From Ancylostoma caninum (taxonomy: Eukaryota; Nematoda; Chromadorea; Rhabditida; Ancylostomatidae), in the NCBI GenBank assembly GCA_037903475.1, contig JBAJFG010000297.1, forward strand, positions 682,001 to 746,000: a DNA stretch of 64,000 nucleotides. The letters run 5' to 3'. Of the stretch, positions 10,742-21,279 are shown piece by piece (the stretch's first letter is position 1; every line of letters begins with the position of its first letter). Below the pieces are notes generated by a model. That model saw only the letters and a list, made by a program, of their open reading frames with translations. It was not told the DNA's origin and did not search any database. The translations under genes were made by a program, and so were the position numbers.

Positions 10742-12416
10742 TCACAACAACTGCACTTTGGTGCTTCCCAACCAGCTCGGTCTGGGCTTTCAACGTGCCT
10801 ATGGAGCAGCAGATCCATTTATTGAAGGAGGCGGTGAACATCTTCGCAGTTCCCGTGCTTCCTTGATTCTGCTTCTCCTTTTCTGTGGGCTTCTGGACCG
10901 CTTTCTTCTTGCGGTCGCGTCCAAAATGTCCCAACTCGTTGCAGTTGTAGCACTTCATTTCTTTATTCTGGGGCAATCGTTGCTTTGCAGATTTTCTGCT
11001 AGTAGTGCCTGTTGAACTCATTGGCTGCTGTCGCTGTTGACGATCTTCTTGTCTGATGTCGACTCGAGATTTCCTCGCCTGGAGGCGTGAATGAGGTTCC
11101 TCCGTTACCTCTCACATTGTTGCCGCGATTCCTCTGCTGCGCTCGCATCGTTGTGCCATCGCCTTCACCACTTCATAAGCGGATTCCTTCGATGCCAGCT
11201 CCATTGCAGTGAAGAGTTGCAGGTATTCTGGCCAAGTTGTCAGCTGTGAAACCAGTTCACCTGCTCTCCTCCTCCGTAGCTCTGACCCTTTCGGGGAGTG
11301 CTCTGCCTCTTCTTTGAAGTGCCCTTCGAGCTTGGAGAGGAAAAGGTGTACTAGCATGTCATTTTGCAGTCCCAGATTACCATATTTCATCCTGAACCGG
11401 TCGTTGAATTCTTTGCCATGTGGGCTCTAAAGGTTTCTACCTCCGGTAAGGCCATCGCCGCCACCATTTTTTCCACGTTAGCTTGGATTTCTCAATCATC
11501 AGACCCACCTTGGAACCGCCTCCTGATCGACGGTGATGGGCTCAACGCCGTCCTCCTCTGCAGCGGCGAGTTGGCCCTTCCGCGCTGGAATTCACGAAAG
11601 TTACCTTGCTGTTCTGACTTACTAGCAGGACGTGTATGTAACCTTCTAGACTTGCCTTGGGCAGCTGTTCTCGGGTCGAAATCCAGGTGGGTACTCTAAT
11701 TCTCCGAACTCTTCGACATTGAGCTGTGCGTAGGTGATCGCTTCATCCCCGTTTTTCGTCGTTGGGTGACGTGGATGGTCTTGTTTCGGCACCTGAATGA
11801 GCTGAGAACTCTGTTCTGTTTGAGATGCCAGCTTTGTGATTGTTTTGACTTTGTGCACCACCACTGTGAGCACAACTTCCAAAATCTGGGAGAGATTTCG
11901 CATGCACCTATCGTTCTTGGCTGCATGAGTCAAAACTTCGTTGATTTAAGAAGGAAGAACTTGTGTTGCGAGAGTGACTAGCTTGTTCAGCTCCTCTTGT
12001 GCTGACTGCAGGCCCTCTGACTTCTTATTTCTTTCCCCACAAGCGCTGTCAACATTCCCGCGTGCGAGGTTGGCAAGCTCTTCGCTTGTTCTCGTATGAG
12101 CGCGTGTCGAATCATCGGCTTGCTTTTCTAGCATGGAGGGAACGTTTCGCAGCGGTACTGTGCTATCATAAATCGTTCCTAACGAAAGCTTCACCTGGGC
12201 TGCGTTTCGTTTCGCGATGTCTTGGACCGCGAATATCAGCTTGTCCAGGGCAACTTTCATTGACACTAACTGCTCCGACTGGGTTGGCTCGTCCAAGAGA
12301 AGCGCTTCCAGTTTCGCAGAGTTGACGTCCTGGCGTGAGTCGCTTATGGTTATCCGGCAATCTGCAACCATAGTGAGCTTTTGTGCTGTAACTATCGCAA
12401 ATCCGAATTGCGACAC
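10734..12416 (-). pseudogene. Gag of Gypsy element 1
   Basis: Open pieces at 12416-11946, 11933-11646, 11390-11112 and 11021-10734, in shifting frames. The last carries a CCHC knuckle, CYNCNELGHFGRDR, in which the final Cys is replaced by Arg. The 11390-11112 piece resembles capsid (LFLSKLEGHFKEEAE). Gag packages the RNA and forms the particle, so the lost knuckle Cys and the frameshifts make it non-functional. Confidence 0.65.
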
Positions 12417-12753
12417 GAGTTACACGCTGTATTCGGCACAACGAGAGTATTGCAGATGAAAATGATGTTGCCACTGCGTATATTCCTTCTTCTATGCGAG
12501 AAGGATTGGTGCTTGGCACTGTACTTCAACTTCTGAGCCTTCGAAACGAAGAAGAACTCGTGTGTAGTACAAAGATTGACCTCCTCGATCCCTTGGCGCA
12601 GAGGGATTGGTGGCCCAAGACACCAATTTGACTTCCACGCTTCCAAGGAATATACACTGCCGCAACTGTGGGCAGGAATACTCGCCTAAGTCGCTCTTAA
12701 CGGCCTAAAGGCGGATGTCGCAAGGATCCACCGGAAGTTGGTTTTGGCCCCCA

Positions 12754-12973
12754 TGTCGTGTAAGGCTGGCGCGTCTAGGGCGCGTGGAACAGTCCAAAGC
12801 CGATCCGTTTATTGATGCTTCGGGGCGTCCTCCTAGCTCACTCCTGTCCAGCGGTGGCACGTGGGGTGGCAGTCGATCCGGAAAACTACAGGATTGCTCC
12901 AAGCTCCCTTTTTACAGCTAGTGGGCGGTTCTGGATTTGGCGGGAAGGAGTGGGCTGGCGGGACGAGATCACA
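12754..12973 (-). repeat. Candidate 5' LTR of Gypsy element 1
   Basis: On the plus strand it begins TGTCGTGTAAGG directly after CCCCCA and ends GAGATCACA, giving TG..CA ends and 220 bp. The adjoining minus-strand TGGGGGCC matches the first eight bases of the presumed primer-binding site of the younger Gypsy. No second copy was found on the 3' side, so the boundaries rest on the TG/CA and PBS signals only. Confidence 0.5.
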
Positions 12974-13317
12974 TAGGTAAAGTGAGTGAGATCAATCATC
13001 AACAAATCAGCATCATTAGGAACAACAATTTCTATTTCTGTATCACAATTTACCATCAGCCAATTCGTTCTGGCCATTTTTCGTCCGAGCTCTAGATCTT
13101 TAGCCATATTCTGTTGTTTCGTACCAATATGATCGATAGTCAATCCTAGCGACATTAATGCTGTCGACAGCTCACCGCCAACGTTGCAGCCCGGATGTAG
13201 GATGGATCGTAGAGCAGTAGACACGGACGAGGTAGTCGTAGTAAGTGCAGCGAAATTCGAACGATGTGTCCGCAACCCCCTAGGATCCATTTATATTACT
13301 TAGATTTCGCGCCAGTT
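12974..13317 (-). pseudogene. 5' end of another LTR element: PBS-like string and start of an ORF
   Basis: On the minus strand a TGGCGCGAAATC string (about 13310-13297) is followed by an ATG ORF from 13290. The ORF is cut by the LTR of Gypsy element 1 at 12973; the computed frame runs into LTR sequence. A TGG-starting string just before a gag-like ATG is the usual layout of an LTR element, and sequence beginning TGTACTGAGTC at about 13318 could be its LTR. No gag domain is recognised, so the family is open. Confidence 0.35.
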
Positions 13318-14045
13318 GTACTGAGTCAACAATGCCCTGGGCAAAATAGGACGCAATTCAAAGAAGTAGGCGGGACGTGAGCACTGTGTTCTGAGCAAGA
13401 CTTGATAATAAGTCAATCTATACTTAGTTAGAGGATGAAACTAGAAACTTCCCATTTACATGTCTTGTAATATTTTTCAACTGATCCTGTACATACGAGT
13501 AGTGTTTAGGATAGCAAACATTTAACTCCATAATTCACCCTTCAGCATTAAGAGCTGGGATAGGCATACGCTTGAAGATGGATACATTTTCTGAAAATAA
13601 ATCATCCTAAACAAAAGCATATTAGTAGAACTGTAGCATCCCCTCTCCAGCATTTAAGAGTTGGAAAAGGCATAAGGCCTATTAGTGGGCACAACAGAAA
13701 TTACATTATATACATGTATTTAGTCAATTTATTAAACAAACCTATATCAAATGAAAGCATCAGAACTATTAGCAAGTAAAGGCAAAAGAGGTCCGATGTT
13801 CCAGTAAGGTATAGTACTATGAAACAGGTTTGAAAAATAAGTCATCTGACAATCATACCAATAAACTAGAATTAAATTATTGACTTTTATAGCCAAACAG
13901 TTACATTACTAAAACAATACACTTAAACAAAAGTAAATTAACTACAAGCACCATACATTTTAGATCATTATATTGTAAGACCAATAATTTCATAACGCTT
14001 ACATCGTCGCTGTGATTGATCAACAATACAAATAGTAATTAAGTA
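13318..14045. other. AT-rich non-coding stretch with an imperfect ~107-bp direct repeat
   Basis: No ORF of note. The string CAGCATTAAGAGCTGG near 13545 recurs in diverged form (CAGCATTTAAGAGTTGG) near 13651, each followed by a GGCATA string. This suggests an old tandem duplication. Confidence 0.35.
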
Positions 14046-14054
14046 ATGAGTTGG

Positions 14055-14160
14055 GGAGACCCCGGCGTGGTGTTGGGCATAAATATCCAATGCAGTTTGC
14101 ACCACGGGTATCGCTCCGCAGCGAAGAGAAGGCTTGTCCTAGCCGAGGAGGAAATACCCT
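14055..14160 (+). ncRNA. Structured segment at the 5' end of PLE copy 2
   Basis: Three nested helices can be drawn by eye: GTGGTG..CACCAC with inner GCAT..ATGC; GGGTAT..ATACCC enclosing CGCT-ccgc-AGCG and GGCT-tgtcct-AGCC. The segment sits just before the GIY-YIG reading frame, as a 5' UTR would. I compared it mentally with U1, U2, U4, U5 and U6 snRNA and saw no match. It may be a PLE transcript structure or chance. Confidence 0.3.
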
Positions 14161-14249
14161 ATGATAAGAAAACTGCATAAGAGTCCAGGAAGGACCGCCT
14201 CAGGCTCAATGGATGGAGGTCAGCAAACAAAAACAATAACAATAATAAA

Positions 14250-14760
14250 CAACATTCTATACATGTTTAGTGTTGTCCACGTCCATATTGTAGAATTGAA
14301 TAACCAATGCAAACTAGTTCAACTCTCACCAGCTAACAACGAAGTGGGAACAAGATGCTATAGAAGCAACTGCAACATTTGCGAATTGATCAGTTCTAGC
14401 AGTTATGTTAAAAGCTCAATCACGAACTATTATTTTCGGATTAATGAGGCAGTTAATTCTAATTGTGAATCGTAACGTGATCTATATGATAACTTGTTTA
14501 ACTTGTCAAATGCAATATGTACGGGAGACCCCGCAAACACTTAGGAGTAGAATTAACCAACATAAACGAAGCTTCCTCATAACAAACTTATACCAATTTT
14601 TAGTACCACTTTAAAGATACAGGGCATAACCCATTACACATTAGTATAGATATAGTGGATCATATACAGAAGAAGGTAACGTGAAACAGCATTTACGGGA
14701 AAAAAAGGACTAAAATGGGTCAAATACATGATAACAGCATACCCTTTTGGTTTCAAAAGA
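14250..14760 (+). pseudogene. GIY-YIG endonuclease domain of PLE copy 2
   Basis: Reads CYRSNCNIC (Cys pairs before the domain), then NVIYMITCLTCQMQYVRETPQTLRSR and a following His-containing QHKRSF, the PLE version of GIY-YIG (VIYLI..YVGET..LR.R). The Gly normally before ET is Arg. Further on, WVKYMITAYPFGFKRF matches the W-I..P-G-L-N tail of PLE GIY-YIG domains. Two frames are needed (14161-14475 and 14405-14614). The domain nicks target DNA to prime reverse transcription in active PLEs. Confidence 0.7.
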
Positions 14761-14789
14761 TTTGGCAACCTTTTTGATAATATAAATCC

Positions 14790-15490
14790 TCTAGAGAAAA
14801 AAAACGTATAAATATAAAATATAAGATTTGCTCACTGATAGCCACACCATTCCGGGAAAAACAAAACAAAACCAAAGAGGAGAAGAAAAACCTGTATGTT
14901 ACTGCGCAATACTGTGGCGAAATAATGAGTAGAATGAAGGTAAACAAGATTTGCAGCAGCTTAGCAATTAAACAACTGATAGGTAAATGCACTGCAGAAC
15001 GAATGGAATATAAGGATATGGAAGTTATCGTAAGATTCTAAATCAATCCACTAGTTTGCCTAAAACTATTCAACTATTCAACTACAGTAAGTTCTTTGAA
15101 AAAATCTTAAGAAAGCAGACATCGATGACATTTTAGAGAACGACTGTGTCTGTGGAGAATAGCCGGAAATTATAGATGCCTACCACAATCATATACGCAC
15201 GGGTAACCTAGATATAATTAAAAACGCATATAAAAGTAACTATTATAGAAGAGAAATATAGGAAGAGATAAGAAAAATGGCTACAGAACTAGTTAGAAAA
15301 GTTCTTGCTGAAGTAAGACAACAGAATAAAGAAACGGCATATCATATGTGAAGTAGTTAATCATATATATTAAGGGATAAAAGCAAAGCTCTATGATTTG
15401 TATCCCAGAGAAGTAGCGAAAGACGAATACAGCCATAAATCACTGGAAGAAATACACCAACATTTTGTAGTAACCCCAATATATAAAGCT
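14790..15490 (+). pseudogene. Linker/N-terminal domain of PLE copy 2
   Basis: Frame-shifting translation gives LIATPF, then KLFNYSKFFEK, RTGNLDIIKNAYK and AKLYDLYPREV, each matching copy 1 (LIANPF, KLFNYNRF, TGNLDIIKD, ARLYNLYD). Several stops are present. It joins GIY-YIG upstream to RT downstream in one ancestral ORF. Confidence 0.65.
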
Positions 15491-15525
15491 TCCTCTAACT
15501 ATAGCTCCACTTGCAAAAAGTTTTA

Positions 15526-15795
15526 CAGTGCAGGGCAATGACGGTGGCCCATTCGGGGCCTCGACAAGGACGCAGCGCCACCGCGCCGCGCACGCCTGGA
15601 TCGATGTCGTCGCTGCCGGAATGCTATTTCTAGGGCCTTTTCTTCCCGATTCGATCAAAAAACCTCAGAATCGGATAGAAAAGTTGCGAGAAATTGCATA
15701 AGAGCAACAGAATCCATAGATTACGGCGCGCGCGGAGCGGTTGCGCGACGTCCTTCTCGAGGCCGCAGATGGGCCAACGCCATTGACGTCCACTG
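15526..15795. mobile_element. 270-bp MITE with TA target duplication, inside PLE copy 2
   Basis: Ends are CAGTG..CACTG, flanked by TA on both sides (15524-15525 and 15796-15797). Inverted arms of about 80 bp align with few mismatches (for example TGGCCCAT..GGCCTCGA..AAGGACG on both). GC content is far above the surrounding PLE. TA duplications and short size point to a non-autonomous Tc1/mariner-type element. Removing it rejoins the PLE reading. Confidence 0.75.
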
Positions 15796-15904
15796 TATAT
15801 CATTATGATGACAAAAGAAATGGAACAGAACAATGAGGGAAGCAGGTATATCAGTACTACATTACAGGAAGAAGATATCAGAATTATATGTGAAAGAATA
15901 ATTA

Positions 15905-17144
15905 GAAATATTTATTTATTTATAATTGTCGGTTACAATGAATTATACGACGATCAAGCGAATAATATGAAGTAGACCGAAGGTACGAATCTGTAAAACT
16001 ACAAAGGGGCGGGGGAGAGGAGAAAGGAAAATCGGTGGCGAAGAGCAGTGGCTGGCCAACACTGCAAGTCGCATAAGGTACAAGCGGCTTCGGGTGCCAA
16101 CTTGATAGGTCCGTCAACACCACCAGTGCTCACATGTCGGCTGCTCCAGGGAGAAGGGGTATACAAGGAGCAAAGATCATTCTTTGCCCTCAAATTGCAT
16201 CTCTTCATTCAAACAACATGAACATAGCAACTTAGGAAAATTCAAATTTTAATTCATGTGAGAATAGTGCTAAAAATTTGAAATCAGAGACGACCACCTT
16301 GTTGTAAAAAATTCAGAAGACCTTTGGCGAATTTAGCTGGAGAAATTCAACGCAACAGAAACTGTGACAATTCATTCCACATCTTTACTACACGCACAAG
16401 GAAGGAGTCACGAAATTGAATCATTCTACTACCATCCTCAAATCATGGCCTCTAGTTCTGTCGTTAAACCTTGAGACTGTGAAAAGCGTGTGTTCATCAA
16501 TTTTTTATATTCATTAAAATCTTAAGAAGGCTTTGATCATAGACTACTCTTCTCAGTTGTAACGTGTCGCTTTTGAGAACAGCCAGTCGCTGCGAATAGG
16601 TAGCCTGGAACTTACCATTCCTTACAAATATCTGCTTCGTAAATCTTTTTCGAAATTGTCGATGTGCTATTGTTTAGAAGGAGACCAAAGTGGAGTGCAG
16701 TATCGTAGGATAGGACGTACATAAGTTGTGAACAGCCCTAAAAGCGTGTTAATGTGGCGAGTTTCGAAGGCGTGCAGCATAAAATTTGACCGAATGTATG
16801 CCTTTGCTATGATTTTCTCGATATACTTATCAAATGGAAGCATATCACAGCACTTTACTCCAAGATCACGTACCGAGTTTGAGACAGTCAGCTGATAACT
16901 TCCAAGGTGGAACGAGCAATTTTTTGGATGATTGCGGCCAATGCACATCATGATAGTCTTCTCGTGGGATATGTCAAGCTGTTATTTGTTGGACCAAGCA
17001 ACCAGAGCCCTTAGTGCTTGCTGGAGGGCACCGACATCATTTATCGGAAAGAACTTAGAAGTGTCAGCGTATATGGAACAATGGACACCGACGGCAAGAC
17101 TGTGAGGCTAATCATTCATATAGAGTAAGAACATTAGTAGCCTA
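15905..17144 (-). mobile_element. 5'-truncated CR1/jockey-type LINE fragment inside PLE copy 2
   Basis: On the minus strand the fragment starts at about 17144 in the RT palm (LLMFLLYMND, then SIYADTSKFF for the YADD box, with D to T at the second Asp) and runs through 16951-16667 (DLGVKCCD, YVRPILRYCTPLWSPSK). It ends with an AT-rich TAAATAAATA tail at 15905-15920. The C-terminal string VRPILRYCTPLWSP corresponds to VLPHLEYASPVWSP in the CR1 copy at 35378-36427. The tail lies at the junction with PLE sequence, as expected for target-primed insertion. Confidence 0.65.
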
Positions 17145-18152
17145 TTGGGGTCGCAGTCGGAAAAGCGCCCATGGATCAGGAGTACGCTCCATGTGACTGT
17201 TGATATCGCGCCCGACGAACCCGGATAAAAGGCATTAGATCTCCTTCTTGGGCCTCTACCACACTCTCTATTTGGGCCCTTCTCTCATCTCCCATCCGGA
17301 TGTGTTTACATAGAAACTCCCGATATCACACTCACTTTCATATGCATCAAAGTTTTAATGATGTGTGACCATACCTGCAGCTCCTGATCTGACCACTCTC
17401 CATCAGGCATTTCAGAGTCTTGCATCGTCCTATCAACTCGAGCCTCGGTCATAGTACTAGCAGCCAATTCCGCAATACAAGCTCTCAAAGTTTGTTCACC
17501 AACCTGACAGTCCATCATGTACGACGGGACCAATCAATAATTTGTCGCTCGATCAGCGTGTTTACGTAATGGTCCTAGATCTTGCCCTGACGAGCCGCGA
17601 CGAAACACGGCTTGGCCTTGCAACAGCCAGGACACCACGGTATCAACAGTAAAAATTTTACTGATACCGCTGACCGCCGACACCCAATTAGGAGCAGTCG
17701 GTCTTCCAATGCCACCGTTGAAGAGCCCTCAGCAGCAACACTTTACTGTTTCCTGCACTTGGTTGCCCTAATCCCGTTTTCGGCCCCCAAGTTGCACAAG
17801 TGTGGTTAGTAGGTTGGGATATTACCCACGTTTAGCAACGCCGTACAGCTAAACAATAAAACATTTATTGTAAATATAAAAGGGAACAACAAATATGAAG
17901 AACAAAAATTCAAGGTGAACTGATGATTCTGTAGGAAATGAGTGGTGGAGCTGGATGGGTGTGGAAGTTAGATAGAGTAGCTGTTGGCGGTGGTCGGGGA
18001 CGTCCACGAGATCCAGAAAAATCCTAGCAGCGTGGTGCAGTAGTGCCTTCTATCCGGGTTCGTCGAGCGCGATATCGGAGATTCCGTAGGTCATTCACAT
18101 GTCCCGTACTCCTGATCCACGCGCGCCTTTCCGACTACGACCCCAAAAGACC
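17145..18152. mobile_element. ~1-kb element bounded by ~95-bp inverted repeats
   Basis: The left arm (17145-17236) and the reverse complement of the right arm (18046-18152) share TTGGGGTCG.AGTCGG, TGGATCAGGAGTACG and CGACGAACCCGGATA, with an indel of about 14 bp. The interior has a minus-strand ORF at 17533-17306 and, near 17788, TTGGGGGCC, which resembles the PBS-side string of the two Gypsy elements, so part of it may derive from an LTR element. No transposase is visible. Confidence 0.5.
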
Positions 18153-18174
18153 CAAGGCAAATTCCTTGAGGTTC

Positions 18175-18750
18175 CATGATTTCTTAGGTATGAAGAAAGG
18201 TATTCTATTGTTCCAAGAATTTATAGAATTCCTAAAATGCATACAACTCACATACATACACACATACATAAAATTCCGTTTTATAACTGGAACTAAAGAA
18301 AACACCAACAAATCATAAGCAACCACATTGCAGGCCAATCTTTCGCATTTCCGCCAACACTTTCGCAACTATTGTGACGTGATGAGGCAAAGAACTGGCG
18401 TAAAACTATTTTGGGCCATAGACAACAGCATCGAAATAGTCAAGGAAAAGCACGCTGTAAACGAACTCAAACAGATGTTCTCAGCGGATTTCACCAGTTT
18501 ATTTACCAGCCTACCGCATAATGTTATCAGGGCAAGCATGAAAAAGCTCATAATGTTGTGCGTAAAAGGATATAATTACATAAAGATTTTGTAAGCTACT
18601 TGAGAATAATTACGCCTACTGTGGAAGGATAATCTACAAACAGGTTAGACTCATCCCACAAAGGGCATCATAAAGTCCTCAGATAGCTGATTTAACTTTA
18701 GCATTTATGGAATACGAATACTTAAAAAGTAACTCAGCTGCAATGCAAGC
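18175..18750 (+). pseudogene. PLE copy 2 RT: fingers and motif A
   Basis: Reads VPRIYRIPKMHT, KFRFITGTKENTNKS, HFRNYCDVMRQRTGVKLFWAID and FSADFTSLFTSLPHNV, the last being motif A with its Asp. It ends at MEYEYLKSNSAA where foreign DNA begins. Pairwise similarity to copy 1 is strong across all of it. A stop separates the 18043-18318 and 18328-18594 frames. The catalytic YIDD part is absent from this copy and was probably lost at the next junction. Confidence 0.7.
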
Positions 18751-20555
18751 CCGCAAGCGTTTAAATGCGTAAGCTTGCGCGTCGGGCCCTCCAAAGTACT
18801 GGCCGACCGGGCGTGCACGCGACGGCAGTTCGCCGTTTTCTACAGGTAAGTCGTTACTGTGTGTGTTCCTTGCAGATTCTTGATGTGCGCGACGCCTACT
18901 TTAGGGTTCGCAGCTCAGGTCCGAGTCGAGGATTTCGACTCGTGCTGCCTTTAACAGATGAAATTATAAAATTCGTATTTCAAGCTTGGAAAGAACTATC
19001 AGGACAATACTCGAGAATGTGTGAGGGCATAGTGTTCTCTTTCTTACTTCTACTCTACTCCTCAAGAAGATGTTTCTCAATGGAACTGCGCCCATTGTTC
19101 GTGTTTACAGCTCAAAAAGCAACACTTTTGAAAATACTTTCGTCGCACTTTTACATCAGTTTATCAAATCGAGAGAAAATGTGTTTTTGTTCTAGATGTT
19201 AATGCGCATTTTCCTGTAGTAGTTTGGTGCACAGCTGCTCACCTTAATGAAGAACAAGGATCGTCAGCATGGCCGAAATATTGTGAAAAAAGGATACATG
19301 GGGATTGCAAGCAGAAAGCATGCACTTCGCTGTAAATTTTTCCGATTTGTGCTACTAATAGAAAGTCAGATAATCACAGGAAAATTCCGAAGCTTGCATT
19401 ATTCTCGAGATTCAATGGAATGAAATCTTCTTACATAAATCATGACAGTGGAACAAAATTTTCTAGAGCGCAGGCGGTGGGGGCAGCACGTGATTGCATG
19501 CTTGCATCATGGGTCTCAGTTACAGACACTGCTCGCAAGGATGCGAAGCTGACAGGACATTCGGCCGATGTTTCGGCTTTTTTATGTACAGGACGTAGTG
19601 GAAGTCGGGTGCGCTCAGGATTTCGCGTTGGGACCAGCGGCTAACGGTCTCCAGCCCTCTGAGCGAGACAGTGTTTACAACGATTTGACGTTGCATAGCA
19701 GCAATGTACGGAGCAGAGTAGCCCCTTTGCTGTTGTTGTATCTGTTGGTGTTAGTTTTGTTGGTGTCTCTACTCATCTTCGAAACACTGGAATCTGTTCT
19801 ACGAAGGGCACAGTCGAATACACAGGATGAACGGACGAAGAACGCGTCATTATAAGCTGTTGTGACATTTTGTAGAGCCAGTTGTGCAGTTGATCCAACT
19901 TTCTAAATAGTTCCTAATATTCTTCCATTACTCTTCTCCCATTACTTTCGAGATTTTCAGAGTGCAGGTGTACCGATGACGGTCAGATGTGTCGGGGGCC
20001 CGTTGCTCAGAAAAACATCAGGATAGTTGTCCACCGACGGAGAAAGAGTCCGCCGTGGCCAAATAGTGGGAAAACGCCAGGATACGGGTCCATTGATGGA
20101 GATTGGACCCGCAGGAGCGCAGTAGTGGAGAAAACGCCAGGATTCAGGTCTAAGGATGGGAAATCAGTCCATCCTGGTCCAACAGTGGAGAAAATAGCAG
20201 GGTGCGGGTTCTCCACTGGAGATCTTTGATAAATTTGGCGGTTTGTTTCTGTCTCTTGCTCCAGCTGGTACGGGGAGGCACGCGAATATTTTCCATAGCA
20301 AAGAGTTGAGGAGGAGAGGGCTCAATTTAAATCATCACCACTTCCCACCACAGGTGGATACAAAACTTTTATATCTATTTTGAGAAAACCGACAAAATTA
20401 GTTTTATTTTTCAATCAAGTTATAAGTGAATCTGTACACGTGATGAGCAACAGAGAGGAAGCCCATCATCGAGCTCCAATGAATACTAGAACTTGGTTTT
20501 GATTGCTCATCCTTGGGCTGAGACATGCAAAAAATTCTGTGGTCCAAAATCGTGG
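18751..20555. other. 1.8-kb insertion within PLE copy 2
   Basis: Separates RT motif A from the RT C terminus of the same PLE. It holds a small hairpin GCAAGC..GCTTGC at about 18749-18778, short ORFs without motifs (19420-19644, 19568-19855) and the 60-bp minisatellite. I could not see matching termini, so its class is unknown. Confidence 0.4.
19970..20227 (+). repeat. 60-bp minisatellite, about 4.3 units
   Basis: Units at 19970-20029, 20030-20088, 20089-20148, 20149-20208 and a partial one to 20227. Shared features are a start of TCCA/TCTA..GATGG and an end of AGTGGAGAAAACGCCAGGAT. The period of 60 bp keeps both plus and minus frames open, giving a 20-aa repeat (VEKTPGF..DG on plus). Units differ by roughly a third of positions, so the array is old. 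Confidence 0.65.
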
Positions 20556-20800
20556 ATGTGCTAAATATGTGACCGCCACCGTGGAGATAACAAGAATTGG
20601 CAGAACATGTACCTGATTTGAGGACTTTCAAACCAGAATAATAAAGTTGAGTATTTTAAGTATTTCAATTAAATGGATCACGTTTGAGGTAGTCAGGACC
20701 ATATGTCATACAGTTAGAGATAGGCCCTACATTATGAGGAAATATGGAATTAACAATAGTGTACGCTTCCCTCTTGTACACGCCTCCGGCGAGTCGGAGC
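20556..20800 (+). pseudogene. PLE copy 2 RT, C-terminal part
   Basis: Reads VEITRIGRTC, FEDFQTRIIKL, VVRTICHTVRDRPYIMRKYG and VRFPLVH. Copy 1 has VAEVIRIGRTCSRIEDF, IIRTVCNALRDRPYILRRYG and VYLPLLH in the same order. One stop interrupts it after RIGRTCT. It shows that 14046-20800 is a single ancestral PLE copy. Confidence 0.7.
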
Positions 20801-20811
20801 ACTTGTAATGA

Positions 20812-21275
20812 AGTATTAGATGTTAACATAAGCCCTTGCGCTTTTTTTCGGACGTACTCTTCTCCATCTCCTCGGTAGCTGTTGGGTACAAATCAGGTAT
20901 GGTTCGAAAGCGCTAGTCTTCCTCTACAAGGTTATTGCAAACAGTTTTTGTTTGCTTGAGTTTCAAGCCTGCGAAATGGAGCAGTGAGCAGTGGGTGAAG
21001 AACAGCATAACCGACAGCTGCCCATACTGGCACTCCGCTAAAGCTCGAAACGCCATCAAAGCTGCTCATACGACCTGTGCTAGGTATGAAAAAGAGGTTT
21101 TGCTTGAAATGACTGATCATCAGCGATTTTCATAATCCAAAGGAGACGTATTTGGTCTCGATGAGACTGGTAGCTTCGACCGAACAGACTTCTTTCACGA
21201 AAACCTGGGCATTGCTCCAGAGGAATCGCATAGTCTAGGTGGATATCACATTTTCAAAAACCATAAATAACTTAG
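20812..21275 (+). mobile_element. Repeat family A, copy 1 (mariner-like terminus, conserved unknown ORF)
   Basis: Begins TTAGATGTTAACATAAG after TA, like the copy at 39557-40432. The frame from about 20935 (VFVCLSFKPAKWS, ARNAIKAAHTTCARYEKEVLLEM, GHQRFS-like) aligns with the minus-strand ORF 40272-39703, and continues after one stop as FDRTDFFHENLGIAPEES. The right end was not seen. The protein family is not recognised. Confidence 0.5.
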
Positions 21276-21279
21276 GTAG

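Larger units (their letters stand above)
6848..12973 (-). mobile_element. Old Gypsy-type LTR retrotransposon, element 1 (decayed)
   Basis: Minus-strand order: LTR candidate (12973-12754), gag (about 12416-10734), protease, RT, RNase H, integrase remnants and post-pol ORFs to about 6848. This is the Gypsy order (integrase after RT-RNase H). Domain strings closely parallel the younger Gypsy at 52889-60567, so both belong to one lineage. Each domain is in a different frame from the next, the integrase core is deleted, and no matching 3' LTR was seen, so the copy is dead and old. Confidence 0.8.
14046..20800 (+). mobile_element. Penelope-like element, copy 2, with GIY-YIG upstream of RT; multiply interrupted
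   Basis: PLE pieces occur in order on the plus strand: GIY-YIG (14250-14760), linker/N-terminal domain (14790-15490), short pre-RT piece (15796-15904), RT fingers and motif A (18175-18750), and RT C terminus (20556-20800). Each piece matches copy 1. Foreign inserts occupy 15526-15795, 15905-18174 and 18751-20555. GIY-YIG before RT is the permuted order reported for the Naiad/Chlamys group of PLEs, whereas canonical PLEs have it after the RT. All pieces carry stops or frameshifts. Confidence 0.7.

Noticed and set aside
14055..14160. Spliceosomal RNA gene
   Set aside because: The structure invites it, but no U1/U2/U4/U5/U6 hallmark string or Sm site was found; kept only as a structured PLE segment.
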